Shown in pieces: positions 9,435 to 18,975 of a stretch of DNA of 64,000 nucleotides. Below the pieces are notes generated by a model. The model did no database searches, was not told the DNA's origin, and saw only the letters and a program-made list of their open reading frames with translations. Numbering within the stretch: the stretch's first letter is position 1; every line of letters begins with the position of its first letter. The translations under genes were made by a program, and so were the position numbers. This DNA comes from JADLGL01 sp963667605. GTDB lineage: Bacteria > Pseudomonadota > Alphaproteobacteria > Rhizobiales > Kaistiaceae. The stretch covers positions 62,001-126,000 of the forward strand of contig CAXXUZ010000001.1 in NCBI GenBank assembly GCA_963667605.2. The letters run 5' to 3'.

Positions 9435-9878
9435 GTCGCAAGATTTGTGGCTGCGTTGGCGTTCGCCATTGTCCTGTCTGGATCGGCGCAGGCCCAACAA
9501 CATGCCACCATCGAGGAAGCCCGGACTATGGCCGAAGCCGCCGCCTCGTTTCTAGCCGAGGAGGGACCGGCCGCCGCATTTGCTACCTTTACCTTTGGCC
9601 AAGGATGGCATGATCGCGATTTATACGTCTTCTCGTTGGATCTGGCTGGCATCAGCCTTGCCGAGGCGCCGCTCCGACTCTTTGTCGGCTAGGATTTGAT
9701 TGACCTGACGGATGTCAACGGTACGCCGATGATTCGCGAATTTATCGCTATCGAGGATGCCGGCTGGGCCGATTATGTCTGGCCCAACCCGCTGACCGGC
9801 GAAGACGAGTCAAAGAGCAGCTGCATCATCATTCGGATCGGCTACACCGTCGTCGGCGTCGACGCCTATTTTTTGTAG
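9435..9878 (+). pseudogene. Secreted cache-domain protein with an in-frame TAG
   Basis: From GTG 9435 the frame gives a clean signal peptide (ARFVAALAFAIVLSGSAQA, cleavage before QQH) and then a single-cache type domain: TIEEARTMAEAAASFL, FTFGQGWHDRDLYVFSLD, then FVG, TAG at 9690-9692, and DLIDLTDVNGTPMIREF up to TAG 9876-9878. The fold continues without a shift across the TAG, where relatives usually have Lys or Gln (VGxDLIDLxDxNG). Cache domains bind small periplasmic ligands; stand-alone secreted versions often accompany sensors. The protein is either truncated to about 85 residues or needs read-through. The GTG start was chosen because the first codon of the plain frame (9447) lies inside the signal peptide and gagag precedes GTG 9435. 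Confidence 0.75.
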
Positions 9879-9890
9879 CCAAATCCAGCG

Positions 9891-11213
9891 CTACCCATCC
9901 CAGGCGGCGAACACTTCGGCGAAGATTTCATCGCCGGGTGTTCCTCTCGAGAACGACAGGATCGCCCGTTCACCTGAATCATAGACCAGCGCGAGATCGA
10001 ACCACGGACTGCTCCTCAGCTTGTTGCTGTTAGGACGTTCTTGCTCGGTCAGCAACTCGATGAAGAACACACCGGCAGCCTCGAAAGCATTGCCGTCCAA
10101 GGCAACGCCGATCCCCTCCTCGCTGGTCTTCGCGGCCATCTTCTCCACCGCTTGGACCCGCACTCCAGCAAATCCCTCCTCCTGCGTCACCAGCAGGCTA
10201 ATCTCATGGCTCATGATGTCCGATTCAAGCGCTTTGCGGATATTCAGCGTAATTCGAAGCCGCTGATCGGGAACAATAATATAGGCCACGATGATCGGGC
10301 TAAAATCGGCGTCCTGGTCTAGCGCCCAGCTGACGGCCGCGTCGTGCGACGTTTCCGGTGATCCGTCCGCCGGCTCGATATAGAACCCAGCCGCCGGATC
10401 GACGAAGACTGGCGGCTCCACGACTACCGCCACCTCCTCGACCGCCGCCACCTCCTCGCCCGCCGCCACTTCCTCACCCGCCGCATCGTCGTCGACAACA
10501 CCCTCCGTTTCGGCCTCGTCCGTGGTGTCGGTGCCGAGAAACGAGGAAATGAAATCGGAGATCGCGTCGCGCTCGGTCCAAGCGTAATAGCCAGCACCGC
10601 CGATGATCAGCAACGCGATCACCAGAATCAACAATCGCCCCCGAATGGACCGTTTCGGCCTGGCGGATCTGCGAGGTGCGCGCTCCCAACCACGTCCACC
10701 GGCCCGGTTGCTTTTAGATGGCAATGGCGGCGGATCGGCCGCCCGTCCGGGTGGGGCGTCTTGAAGGTCGGTGACCTTGGCGGACCGTTCCCAACTGGGC
10801 TCCGGCGGCGCTCGCGGGGTGGCGCGAGGCTGCACCGGGGGCGTCACCACCTCGGTATAGGCCTCGTCTTGCTCGGCCTCGCCGGTCTCGTCGGCCTCTG
10901 CTGGCGACCCCGTCTCCTCCGGTGGCACCGCAAGCGCCGCCTCAAGCGCTTGCTCCGCTCGGCGGGTAATTTCCTCCTCAGACAGCATTGCCGCCGCCGC
11001 GGCCTCGACCGCCTCGCGTTCGACTCGCCGGATCGCCTCTTCCAACGCCAATCTTTGCTTCGATATTTCAGCGGCCCGTAGCGGCGGGTTGATCGCCTTC
11101 AGCTGCTTAATCAGCGCACTGCGCGCCTTGACATAGATCTCGCGGCGAGAGGCTTCGTCATTGCGCCGGAGGGCCGCTGCCGCCCTGGCCAGAAGAGCGT
11201 AATATCCCGCCAT
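9891..11213 (-). CDS. Single-pass membrane protein of unknown function upstream-linked to purA
   Basis: A 440-residue protein of three parts. Residues 1-90 are an Ala/Arg/Glu-rich helical, probably coiled-coil region (RRNDEASRREIYVKARSALI). Residues about 95-190 are a low-complexity Pro/Glu linker. One transmembrane helix (LLILVIALLIIGGAGYYAW) follows at about 193-211, then an acidic repeat (EEVAAGEEVAAVEEVAVVVE) and a globular C-terminus from about 275 (ITLNIRKALESDIMSHEISLL, LLTEQERPNSNKL). This arrangement suggests a cytoplasmic N-terminus and periplasmic C-terminus. Similar proteins next to purA are common in alphaproteobacteria but, to my knowledge, uncharacterised. It follows purA by 34 bases on the same strand and is probably cotranscribed with it. 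GGGTGG precedes the ATG. Confidence 0.75.
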   Translation of the reverse strand: MAGYYALLARAAAALRRNDEASRREIYVKARSALIKQLKAINPPLRAAEISKQRLALEEAIRRVEREAVEAAAAAMLSEEEITRRAEQALEAALAVPPEETGSPAEADETGEAEQDEAYTEVVTPPVQPRATPRAPPEPSWERSAKVTDLQDAPPGRAADPPPLPSKSNRAGGRGWERAPRRSARPKRSIRGRLLILVIALLIIGGAGYYAWTERDAISDFISSFLGTDTTDEAETEGVVDDDAAGEEVAAGEEVAAVEEVAVVVEPPVFVDPAAGFYIEPADGSPETSHDAAVSWALDQDADFSPIIVAYIIVPDQRLRITLNIRKALESDIMSHEISLLVTQEEGFAGVRVQAVEKMAAKTSEEGIGVALDGNAFEAAGVFFIELLTEQERPNSNKLRSSPWFDLALVYDSGERAILSFSRGTPGDEIFAEVFAAWDG

Positions 11214-11247
11214 TTTGCCACCCCACTCTGCTGCCTCTCGCAGCTAC

Positions 11248-12549
11248 TCAACGATCCTCGAACGGATCTTGCAGCAAGACCGTGTCGTTACGCTCTGGGC
11301 TTGTTGACAGCAACGCCACGGGGGCGCCGATCAACTCCTCCACATGCCGAACATATTTGATCGCTTGCGCCGGAAGGTCGGCCCAGCGACGAGCGCCCTT
11401 CGTAGTGCTTTTCCAGCCCCTCATGACTTCATACACCGGCTCAACTTGCTGTTGATCATATTGCGAGCTGGGAAGGTAATTCAATTGCTGCCCATCAAGC
11501 CGATATGCAACGCAAATCTGAATCTCATCAAGACCGTCGAGAACATCGAGCTTGGTCAGAGCGATGCCGTCGATCCCCATGATCTGAACCATTTGCCGAA
11601 CCAAAACGGCGTCGAACCAACCGCAACGCCGCTTCCTGCCGGTGACCGTGCCGAACTCCGCCCCTTGGGTTCCAAGGAACTCGCCAACATCGTTCTTTTG
11701 CTCGGTCGGGAACGGACCCTCGCCAACTCTGGTCGTGTAGGCCTTCGTTATTCCAAGAACATAGCCGAGAGAGGACGGTCCGATACCGGCGCCGCTGGCC
11801 GCCTGACCGGCAACGGTGTTTGAGGAGGTCACGAATGGATAGGTGCCATGATCGATGTCGAGTAGGCCGCCCTGGGCGCCCTCGAACAAAATACGTTTGC
11901 CGGCCCGTCTCTGCTCCTCCATCAGCCGCCATATCGGCTCGATGAAAGGTACAATCCGCGGTGCCACCTCGGTGAGCTCGGCGAGCAAATGTTCCGGCGC
12001 CACCGGCTCCTCCCCTAGTCCGATTCGGAGCGCATTGTGATGGGTTAGCAGCCGGTCGATCTTTGCCGGCAGCCGGTCGAGTTCGGCCAGATCGAGGACA
12101 CGCAGGGCTCGGCGGCCAACCTTGTCTTCATAGGCCGGTCCGATCCCGCGGCGGGTTGTGCCGATGGCGGTGCCGGATTCGGAGGCGGCATTTTCACGAA
12201 GCCCATCGAGATCGCGATGCAACGATAGGATCAGCGGCGCGTTCTCGGCGATTCGCAATGTCCGCGGCGTCACGGTCACACCCTGCTGTGCCAACCGGTC
12301 GATCTCGGCGACAAGCGCATGCGGGTCGATCACCACGCCATTTCCGATCACCGACAATTTGCCTGACCGCACTACGCCAGAGGGCAGTAGGCTCAGCTTG
12401 AAGCGGGTGCCGTCGACCACAAGAGTGTGGCCAGCATTGTGTCCGCCCTGGAAGCGAACCACAACCTCGGCACGTTCGGAGAGCCAGTCGACAATCTTGC
12501 CCTTGCCCTCGTCGCCCCATTGCGATCCGACGACGACAACATTCGGCAT
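11248..12549 (-). CDS. purA: Adenylosuccinate synthetase
   Basis: A 433-residue cytoplasmic enzyme that joins IMP and aspartate with GTP to make adenylosuccinate, the first committed step to AMP. Family marks are the N-terminal GSQWGDEGKGKIVDWLS (GTP/IMP loop with catalytic Asp), FQGGHNAGHTLV with the catalytic His, RRGIGPAYEDKVGR, FEGAQGGLLDIDHGTYPFVT, and GRKRRCGWFDAVLVR near the C-terminus. Length is normal (about 430). It lies between the MuiA-like gene and the unknown membrane protein, all on the minus strand. Confidence 0.98.
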   Translation of the reverse strand: MPNVVVVGSQWGDEGKGKIVDWLSERAEVVVRFQGGHNAGHTLVVDGTRFKLSLLPSGVVRSGKLSVIGNGVVIDPHALVAEIDRLAQQGVTVTPRTLRIAENAPLILSLHRDLDGLRENAASESGTAIGTTRRGIGPAYEDKVGRRALRVLDLAELDRLPAKIDRLLTHHNALRIGLGEEPVAPEHLLAELTEVAPRIVPFIEPIWRLMEEQRRAGKRILFEGAQGGLLDIDHGTYPFVTSSNTVAGQAASGAGIGPSSLGYVLGITKAYTTRVGEGPFPTEQKNDVGEFLGTQGAEFGTVTGRKRRCGWFDAVLVRQMVQIMGIDGIALTKLDVLDGLDEIQICVAYRLDGQQLNYLPSSQYDQQQVEPVYEVMRGWKSTTKGARRWADLPAQAIKYVRHVEELIGAPVALLSTSPERNDTVLLQDPFEDR

Positions 12550-12702
12550 AGCTGTGGTCCAGTTCCGTCACTGGCGCGACGTCAAGCGGCCGCCGGCCGC
12601 GGCACCTCTTACACCACCGGGAGCGTTGACGGCAAAGGAATGTCGTCGGCCGACGCACCAAGGCAAGCTGCGAGGCGGATCACCGCCCCACTGCCAGTAC
12701 CG

Positions 12703-14343
12703 CTAATTGGCACCATAGACGACAAGATCGGCCGGCCAACTCATCACATAGGCATTGGTGATCTCTCGGGTCTCGCCGGGCTCATACTCGTATGTCCACG
12801 CAACGACGCCACGTCGGCCGTCGACGACCTCCTCGGTCGGTTCGGTGGTCTCCGGCAGAACATCGACGACGATCCGCTCATCATCGGAGAACGGAACCCG
12901 GTCGACCACTGTGATCTCGATCGCTCGGGAATGGCCGTTTATGATCGTCGCCCGATATTCGCGCTCATCGAACTCGATCCTGGTGAGAAGACCGCGCTGA
13001 CCGGTGGAGCGGGTGACCAGGGTCCATGTCACACGGACCTGATCGTCCGGGCCAAACCCGAGCTCGACTTCCTCGCCGGGATTGGCGAAGGCAAGATTGC
13101 CGGTTCCAACAAAGGCGTCGTCGCGGAAAAGGTTGACCCGTCCGGCAAGGATCGGCGCCTGCGATTCGATCGTGAAGGCGGCAGTGAGAAACGCCTGCTC
13201 CGACAAACGCGGCGACGTCTCCACGAACAGCCGCACCGGAACGAACTCCTTGGTGATCCGCACCGATCGCGTGCCTCCACCGCTTGGAACCGTAACCGGC
13301 ACCGGGATGATGTAGTCAGCCTTGAAGTCACCAAAATCCGCAACCGCCTCCATCTCGATGAACAGATTCCCGGCAAGCATGCCAAAGCCATCGTCGTCCC
13401 TCGCCGCCGCCTCGGCGGCCTGTGCCGGCGCTAACAACCGACCCTCCTGATCGAAGGCCACCAATTGTGCCTCATCGACATCGGGAGCCGCCGTGCCGCC
13501 GGTGGGTCGGCTGGTCGAGAGGGTCAGCGCGACATCGGTCCAATCCTCGCCGGTGGACTGAACGATCTCAGCCCGGCGCACCAATTCGATCGTCGGCTCC
13601 TGATCCTCAGTGCCAGTTGTCAGCTGAGCGTCATAGGCCGGTATCCATCGAGCGTTGTCGACCCGATAGGTCAACGACATCACGCCCTCGGTCGCCGTGG
13701 TTGCCGCGGTCTCGATCAGCACCTCAAGATGCGGCAATTCGGTCGGCAGGCTGGCCAGCTCGTCGAGCAGCTCGTCGATCTCCTGGTCGATCTCTCGCTG
13801 TTCCAAGGTTACTTGGCGGATGTTGGCCTGCACCATCGAGATGCCGGCACCGATCGCCTCCCACGCCGTCTGCCATTGATCGATGCCGCCACCTTGGCCA
13901 CCGAGAAGCTCAGCAAACCCACCCGGTCCTTCGACGATAAGATTGTCGATGAAGCGCCGCTGCGCCTCTAGCGCATTGAGATCGTCGCCAAGGATATCCA
14001 ACTGATCACGAAGTTCCCCGATTGCCTCGACGATCCGGACCCGCTCCGGGTTTCCACTATCGCTGGTCTTGCCGCTGCGCACCACCACCGATCGGATTTC
14101 GGCGCCCCCACCGGCAATCCCCTCCACTCGAATACTGCTGGTGTCGATGCCGGTGGGGAGATTGTCGACCACCAACACCGACTCGCCAGCCGGCAACTCG
14201 AAGGCCAGTTCGCGAGTAATCGATGCGCCGCGTGGAAAGACCACGACCGACTGGATCGGCGCCGCCACCGTGATTTCTTCGGCCATTGCCGGCGCGACTA
14301 CAACGACGAGGCCCGCCAGGACCATCGATGCCAAACGTTTCAT
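12703..14343 (-). CDS. DUF4139 / mucoidy-inhibitor-A-like secreted protein
   Basis: A 546-residue exported protein with a signal peptide (SMVLAGLVVVVAPAMA). The N-terminal DUF4140-like part contains VVFPRGASITRELAFELPAG and GESVLVVDNLPTGIDTSSIR. A coiled-coil of about 80 residues follows (DQLDILGDDLNALEAQRRFI; EQREIDQEIDELLDELASLP), then a C-terminal DUF4139 beta region (MSLTYRVDNARWIPAYDAQL, DWTDVALTLSTSRP). MuiA-like proteins were named for an effect on mucoidy in Rhodobacter; the molecular role is unknown. ATG 14343 was chosen because GGAGGAA lies 9 bases upstream and it opens the signal peptide. The ORF extends to 14469 but that extension overlaps the end of serA. Confidence 0.85.
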   Translation of the reverse strand: MKRLASMVLAGLVVVVAPAMAEEITVAAPIQSVVVFPRGASITRELAFELPAGESVLVVDNLPTGIDTSSIRVEGIAGGGAEIRSVVVRSGKTSDSGNPERVRIVEAIGELRDQLDILGDDLNALEAQRRFIDNLIVEGPGGFAELLGGQGGGIDQWQTAWEAIGAGISMVQANIRQVTLEQREIDQEIDELLDELASLPTELPHLEVLIETAATTATEGVMSLTYRVDNARWIPAYDAQLTTGTEDQEPTIELVRRAEIVQSTGEDWTDVALTLSTSRPTGGTAAPDVDEAQLVAFDQEGRLLAPAQAAEAAARDDDGFGMLAGNLFIEMEAVADFGDFKADYIIPVPVTVPSGGGTRSVRITKEFVPVRLFVETSPRLSEQAFLTAAFTIESQAPILAGRVNLFRDDAFVGTGNLAFANPGEEVELGFGPDDQVRVTWTLVTRSTGQRGLLTRIEFDEREYRATIINGHSRAIEITVVDRVPFSDDERIVVDVLPETTEPTEEVVDGRRGVVAWTYEYEPGETREITNAYVMSWPADLVVYGAN

Positions 14344-14465
14344 ATTCGCATTCCTCCGTGATCGCCCCCGTTTCGAACAACCACTGTAACCACTGATTGT
14401 GACCACGAATGGCCCGAACCAAGGAACAAAGACGGCGGAGGTTAAGCTCGAATCCCAGCCTCGCC

Positions 14466-16052
14466 TCAAAACCTCAGCCGCTTGGCCTGGACAACGCCTT
14501 CCACCGCAGCGACCTTATCAATGACGGCATCGGTAAGTTCCTGGTCGACACCGATCAACGCGATCGCGTCCTCGCCGTCACTGCTGCGACCAAGATTGAA
14601 GGTGGAAATATTGACTCCCTCCTCGCCAAGCGCGGTGCCAAGCCGACCGATGAAACCAGGGCGATCGAGATTGGTGACATAGAGCATGTTCGGCGCTAGC
14701 TCGGCCTCCATATTGATGCCCTTGATCTGAATGATCCGCGGCCGGCCGCCGCTGAACACCGTGCCGGCCACCGAGCGCTCGCGCCGGTCGGTGGTGATGG
14801 TGAGGCGGATATAGCCCTCATAGGCGCCCTTCTGCTCGCGACGCACCTCTTCGATATGGATGCCCCGCTCACGCGCCAGCGCCGGCGCCGACACCATATT
14901 GACCGACTGCAGCACCGGCTTGAGCACGCCGGTAAGCGCTGCAGCGGTAAGCGCGCGGGTATTCAGCTCCGCCGCTATGCCCTCATATTCCAGCCGGATG
15001 CTCTGGATGCCGGTCTCGGTCAGCTGACCCGCGAATAGGCCGAGCTGATCGGCCAGTGTAACGAAGGGCGCAAGCCGCGGCGCCTCCTCGGAAGTGATCG
15101 AAGGCATGTTGAGCGCGTTCGCAACCGCACCGTCGATCAAATAGTCCGACATTTGCTCGGCGATCTGAATCGCGACATTCTCCTGCGCCTCACTGGTCAA
15201 GGCGCCCAGATGCGGGGTGCAAACAATATTCGGCAACCCAAACAGAACACTCTCGTTTGCCGGTTCGGTCGAAAACACATCAATGCCAGCACCGGCGATC
15301 TCGCCAGTCTTCAACGCCTCGGCAAGGTCCTCCTCGACGACTAGGCCTCCGCGGGCGCAATTGATCAGGATCGCGTCGTGCCGCATCGCCGTCAGCGCTC
15401 CAGCGTCGATTATCCCGCGGGTCCTATCGGTCAGCGGTGCATGCAGAGAAACGATATCGGCCCGCAACAGAAGCTCATCAAGCTCCACCTTCTCGACCCC
15501 GATCTCGATCGCCCGCTCGTTGGACAGGAATGGATCGAAGGCGATCACCCGCATCTTCAGACCGATGCCGCGATCGGCAACCACCGAGCCGATATTGCCG
15601 CAGCCAATGATTCCCAGCGTCTTGCCGGTAAGCTCGGTACCGAGAAAGCGACTCTTTTCCCATTTGCCGTCCTGGGTCGAAGCGTCGGCTGCCGGCAATC
15701 GCCGCGCTACCGCAAAGATCATCGCAATCGCGTGCTCGGCGGTGGTGATCGAGTTGCCAAACGGCGTGTTCATCACAACAATGCCCCTCGCCGTCGCCTT
15801 GGCGAGATCGACATTGTCGATACCGATCCCTGCTCTCCCGATCACCGTGAGCCGGTCGGCGGCAGCAATCAATTTCTCGGTCACCTTGGTGGTCGATCGG
15901 ATCGCCAGTCCGTCAAAATCGCCGATCGCCTTCAGCAAGGCGTCCTTGTCCCTGCCGAGTTCGGGGCGATAATCCGCCGCAACGCCGCGTCGAGTGAAGA
16001 TCTCGACCGCGCTTTCTGACAGCGCGTCGGAAATAAGTACACGGGGAGGCAT
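14466..16052 (-). CDS. serA: D-3-phosphoglycerate dehydrogenase
   Basis: A 528-residue long-form enzyme (type with an intervening domain and a C-terminal ACT domain). It oxidises 3-phosphoglycerate to 3-phosphohydroxypyruvate with NAD, the first step of serine synthesis. Visible are the NAD fold LGIIGCGNIGSVVA, the substrate/catalytic Arg in NCARGGLVVEEDL, the catalytic His in CTPHLGALTSEAQE, and the ACT domain MLYVTNLDRPGFIGRLG followed by EEGVNISTFNLGR, probably the serine-sensing site. GAGAGGG lies just before ATG 16052. It is downstream of serC by about 130 bases on the same strand, a probable serCA operon. Confidence 0.97.
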   Translation of the reverse strand: MPPRVLISDALSESAVEIFTRRGVAADYRPELGRDKDALLKAIGDFDGLAIRSTTKVTEKLIAAADRLTVIGRAGIGIDNVDLAKATARGIVVMNTPFGNSITTAEHAIAMIFAVARRLPAADASTQDGKWEKSRFLGTELTGKTLGIIGCGNIGSVVADRGIGLKMRVIAFDPFLSNERAIEIGVEKVELDELLLRADIVSLHAPLTDRTRGIIDAGALTAMRHDAILINCARGGLVVEEDLAEALKTGEIAGAGIDVFSTEPANESVLFGLPNIVCTPHLGALTSEAQENVAIQIAEQMSDYLIDGAVANALNMPSITSEEAPRLAPFVTLADQLGLFAGQLTETGIQSIRLEYEGIAAELNTRALTAAALTGVLKPVLQSVNMVSAPALARERGIHIEEVRREQKGAYEGYIRLTITTDRRERSVAGTVFSGGRPRIIQIKGINMEAELAPNMLYVTNLDRPGFIGRLGTALGEEGVNISTFNLGRSSDGEDAIALIGVDQELTDAVIDKVAAVEGVVQAKRLRF

Positions 16053-16183
16053 GGAGCCCTCTCTTGATTGATTGGTCCAACCAACGCGTGGCGGGAGCAG
16101 GAACCTGGAACGGAGTTGGTGTTAGACTCCGGGTCGCATTCGCGCGCGGACGCGAAACAAGGGACGCGAAACAAGGATCGCAT

Positions 16184-17353
16184 TTAGGCGGCCGAACTGA
16201 TCGCCGCGTTCTGGGCAGCAAACGCCCAATCGAGCCATTCGCTGAGGATGGCCAGATCGGACGCTTCGACCGTACCGCCGGCCCAGATCCGAATTCCCGG
16301 CGGCGCATCACGATAGGAGCCGAGATCGAAGCCGACGCCCTCGACCTCGAGCAGCTTGACAATGCCCTTGGCGACTTCGGCAACTGCCCCCGCCGCGGCA
16401 ATATCGGGATCGACGATCGACAAGCAAATCGAAGTATTGGACCGCGTCTCCGGATCGACCGCAAGAAAGTCGACCCAGGGTGTTCGCTTGACCCAATCGT
16501 CTATTATCTTGGCGTTGGCGTCGGCGCGGGCATGCATCGCGTCAAGGCCGCCGATCGACTGCACCCACTTCAACGCATCGAGATAATCCTCGACCGCGAC
16601 CATCGATGGCGTGTTGATGGTCTCGCCATTGAAGATACCCTCGATCAGCTTGCCATTGTCGGTCAGCCGAAAAATCTTCGGCACCGGCCATGGCGGCTCA
16701 TGCGACACCAAGCGCTCAACCGCCCGTGGGCTGAGGATCAATACCCCGTGCGCCGCCTCGGACCCCATCACCTTTTGCCAGGAGAAAGTAGTGGCATCCA
16801 ACTTGTCGAAGGGTAGTTCTTGAGCGTAGGCGGCCGACGTCGCGTCGCAAATCGTCAGCCCCTCGCGATCGGCCGGAATCCAGTCGCCATCGGGAACCCG
16901 CACTCCGGACGTCGTTCCGTTCCAGGGGAAGATCAAATCATGGCTGAAATCGACCGCTGAGAGGTCGGGCAGCCTGCCATATTCGGCGCTGATTATCCTC
17001 GTATCCGGGAGTTTCAGCTGGGCCGACGCGTCCTCGGCCCAGCCAGCTGAGAACGCCTCCCAACAAAGGACGTCCAGGCCGCGAACGCCGAGCAACGTCC
17101 ACATCGCCATCTCAACCGCACCGGTGTCCGAGGCGGGCACGATGCCGATTCGATAATCATCCGGGACGCGAAGTATTTCGCGCGTCAGGTCAATGGCTTG
17201 CTTCAGCCGCGCCTTGCAGAGCGCCGATCGATGCGAGCGGCCGACAATTGCATTGTGGAGCCCATCGAACGACCAGCCGGGATGTTTGGCACAAGGGCCA
17301 GAAGAAAAGTAGGGATTTATAGGCCGTCGTTGCGGCCGGGCTGTCGGCGTCAT
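16184..17353 (-). CDS. serC: Phosphoserine aminotransferase
   Basis: A 389-residue PLP enzyme, second step of serine synthesis (3-phosphohydroxypyruvate plus glutamate to phosphoserine). It belongs to the group typical of alphaproteobacteria and archaea, not the E. coli type. It starts with INPYFSSGPCAKHPGW. The substrate/phosphate area is DYRIGIVPASDTGAVEMAMW. The PLP lysine is in TFSWQKVMGSEAAHG and the Asp in LTICDATSAAY. The first codon was set at ATG 17353 instead of the adjacent GTG 17356; GAGGG lies about 9 bases upstream. No regulatory RNA is evident in the leader. Confidence 0.96.
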   Translation of the reverse strand: MTPTARPQRRPINPYFSSGPCAKHPGWSFDGLHNAIVGRSHRSALCKARLKQAIDLTREILRVPDDYRIGIVPASDTGAVEMAMWTLLGVRGLDVLCWEAFSAGWAEDASAQLKLPDTRIISAEYGRLPDLSAVDFSHDLIFPWNGTTSGVRVPDGDWIPADREGLTICDATSAAYAQELPFDKLDATTFSWQKVMGSEAAHGVLILSPRAVERLVSHEPPWPVPKIFRLTDNGKLIEGIFNGETINTPSMVAVEDYLDALKWVQSIGGLDAMHARADANAKIIDDWVKRTPWVDFLAVDPETRSNTSICLSIVDPDIAAAGAVAEVAKGIVKLLEVEGVGFDLGSYRDAPPGIRIWAGGTVEASDLAILSEWLDWAFAAQNAAISSAA

Positions 17354-17825
17354 CACCTTCTACCCTCTCAGATAGCCGCCCCTCATTGGGGAGGGGTGTC
17401 CCGCCCTAAGGTCTAGGGAAAAGCGAGGTTCTGCGCAAGCTCCCATGCAAGGGCTGGCAGGCGTGAGCAAACCAAAGCAAGAACGCGCAGGCGAAACTAG
17501 GCCGGTTTTAGCACACTCCGTTCCCACTCCGTTTCACAGCCTTTGTTATTGCAGGGGGGCGGAGTGAGTTGGCTGCACCCTCAACGCGCCGACGCTCATG
17601 TCTGTCAGAATTGCCGGCAGTCGTCCCGTGATCATGCCGATGATGGCGAGAAGCCATGGGCTGCGGCCCGATACCGAGGGCGACCCTCCGTCAGGGCTGG
17701 TGAAGCGATTCGATGGTTGGAAGAACAATGTGCTGCAACTCTGGCAGCACAACCCGGCGAAGGCCGTTCCCATTGCCGGCAACAAGCTGATCAGCATACA
17801 CTCGGTAGTCATGGTTCAGTTGATC
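17354..17825. other. serC upstream region, no gene recognised
   Basis: About 470 bases between the serC start and IS630 copy 2. The right part has open frames on both strands (for example plus 17598-17828, containing LVKRFDGWKNNVLQLWQ), but none matches a family I know and the longest runs into the IS end. It presumably carries the serC promoter near 17360-17560. The part next to the IS may be the remains of a gene split by the insertion. Confidence 0.4.
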
Positions 17826-18904
17826 TAGTGGATGGAATCTAACGCTTGGTGCCCGCATCTGACAGCGGCGATGATTTCGTCGGGATCCTTTGTCCAGATG
17901 AAGGGCTGCGGATCGTTGTTGGTGTGTTCGAGGAGGCGGTTGATGGTGGCCTGGAGATCGACGATCGAGTGGAAGACGCCGCGCTTGAGACGTTGCTTTG
18001 CGAGCTTTGCGAAGAAACCTTCGACGGCGTTGAGCCAGGAGCAGGATGTTGGGGTGAAGTGGAAGAAAAAGCGCGGATGGCGCGTAAGCCACCCGCGGAC
18101 CTTGGGATGCTTGTGGGCGGCGTAGTTGTCGAGGATCACATGGACCAGCTTTCCCGCGGGCACGTCGGCCTCGATGGCGTTGAGGAAGCGAATGAACTCT
18201 TGGTGTCGATGGCGCTGCATGCACTGGCCGATGACACGCCCTTCGAGCACGTTCAGCGCGGCGAACAGCGTGGTCGTGCCGTGCCGCTTGTAGTCATGCG
18301 TCATCGTGCCCGCGCGTCCCGTCTTCATCGGCAGCCCGGGTTGGGTGCGGTCGAGCGCCTGGATCTGGCTCTTCTCGTCAACCGACAGGACAACGGCGTG
18401 CGCCGGCGGATCGACATAAAGGCCGACGATGTCCCGCAGCTTGGGAATGAACTCCGGGTCACGCGACAGCTTGAACTGCCGGACCCGGTGGGGCTGAAGC
18501 CCGTGCGCCCGCCAGATGCGCTGTACCGCGCTGACGCTGATGCCGACCGTCTTGGCCATCGCCGGCGCCGTCCAATGTGTCGCCTCGTGGCGCGGCGCAC
18601 TCAGCGTCAGCGCGACGACGCGGTCAGCGATTTCCCGGCCGAGCGGCGGAACGCGCGAGGGTCGCGTCTTGTCCCGCAGCAACCCCTCGACACCCTCGTG
18701 CATGAAGCGCTCCTGCCAACGCCAAACCGCTGTCTTGCTCTTGCCGGTGCGGCGCATGATCTCGACCGTGCCGAGACCATCCCCGCTCAGAAGGACGATC
18801 CGTGCCCGCCACACGTGTTTCTGCCGGCTGTTCCGGTCCGCAACGACCGCTTCGAGACGAGCACGGTCGGCGGTACTCACATCGACGATGATTCCTGGCC
18901 GCAT
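17825..18904 (-). CDS. IS630-family transposase (copy 2)
   Basis: A 359-residue DDE transposase from ATG 18904 (open back to TTG 18955), nearly identical to copy 1. The catalytic D, D and E are all present (VVLSVDEKSQ, HVILDNYAAHK, SWLNAVEGFF). Differences from copy 1 include MKTGRAGT for MKTGCAGT, IGQCMQ for IGRCMQ, NRLLEH for NRFLEH, DPDEI for DPDKI, and RCGHQ for RHGHQ. The stop codon is again TA of the target duplication plus a host G. The copy looks functional. Confidence 0.93.
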   Translation of the reverse strand: MRPGIIVDVSTADRARLEAVVADRNSRQKHVWRARIVLLSGDGLGTVEIMRRTGKSKTAVWRWQERFMHEGVEGLLRDKTRPSRVPPLGREIADRVVALTLSAPRHEATHWTAPAMAKTVGISVSAVQRIWRAHGLQPHRVRQFKLSRDPEFIPKLRDIVGLYVDPPAHAVVLSVDEKSQIQALDRTQPGLPMKTGRAGTMTHDYKRHGTTTLFAALNVLEGRVIGQCMQRHRHQEFIRFLNAIEADVPAGKLVHVILDNYAAHKHPKVRGWLTRHPRFFFHFTPTSCSWLNAVEGFFAKLAKQRLKRGVFHSIVDLQATINRLLEHTNNDPQPFIWTKDPDEIIAAVRCGHQALDSIH

Positions 18905-18975
18905 GCGCCAGACTCGCACACAACGTGCCCGGCGAGAATCCCTCGCGGGATTCAAACGTCAAATTTTATCCACTA
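17826..18975 (-). mobile_element. IS630-family insertion sequence, copy 2 (complete, inverted relative to copy 1)
   Basis: The body is 17828-18973 (1146 bases), with TA duplications at 17826-17827 and 18974-18975. The original target again reads CTAG (gatC-TA-Ggtcac). Inverted-repeat ends are the same as copy 1. With copy 1 it forms a long inverted repeat enclosing about 9.5 kb that holds rpoH, purA, serA and serC. Confidence 0.93.

Noticed and set aside
12427..13434. 335-codon plus-strand frame over the purA / DUF4139 boundary
   Set aside because: It is antisense to two well-supported genes and their spacer, with no recognisable domain.
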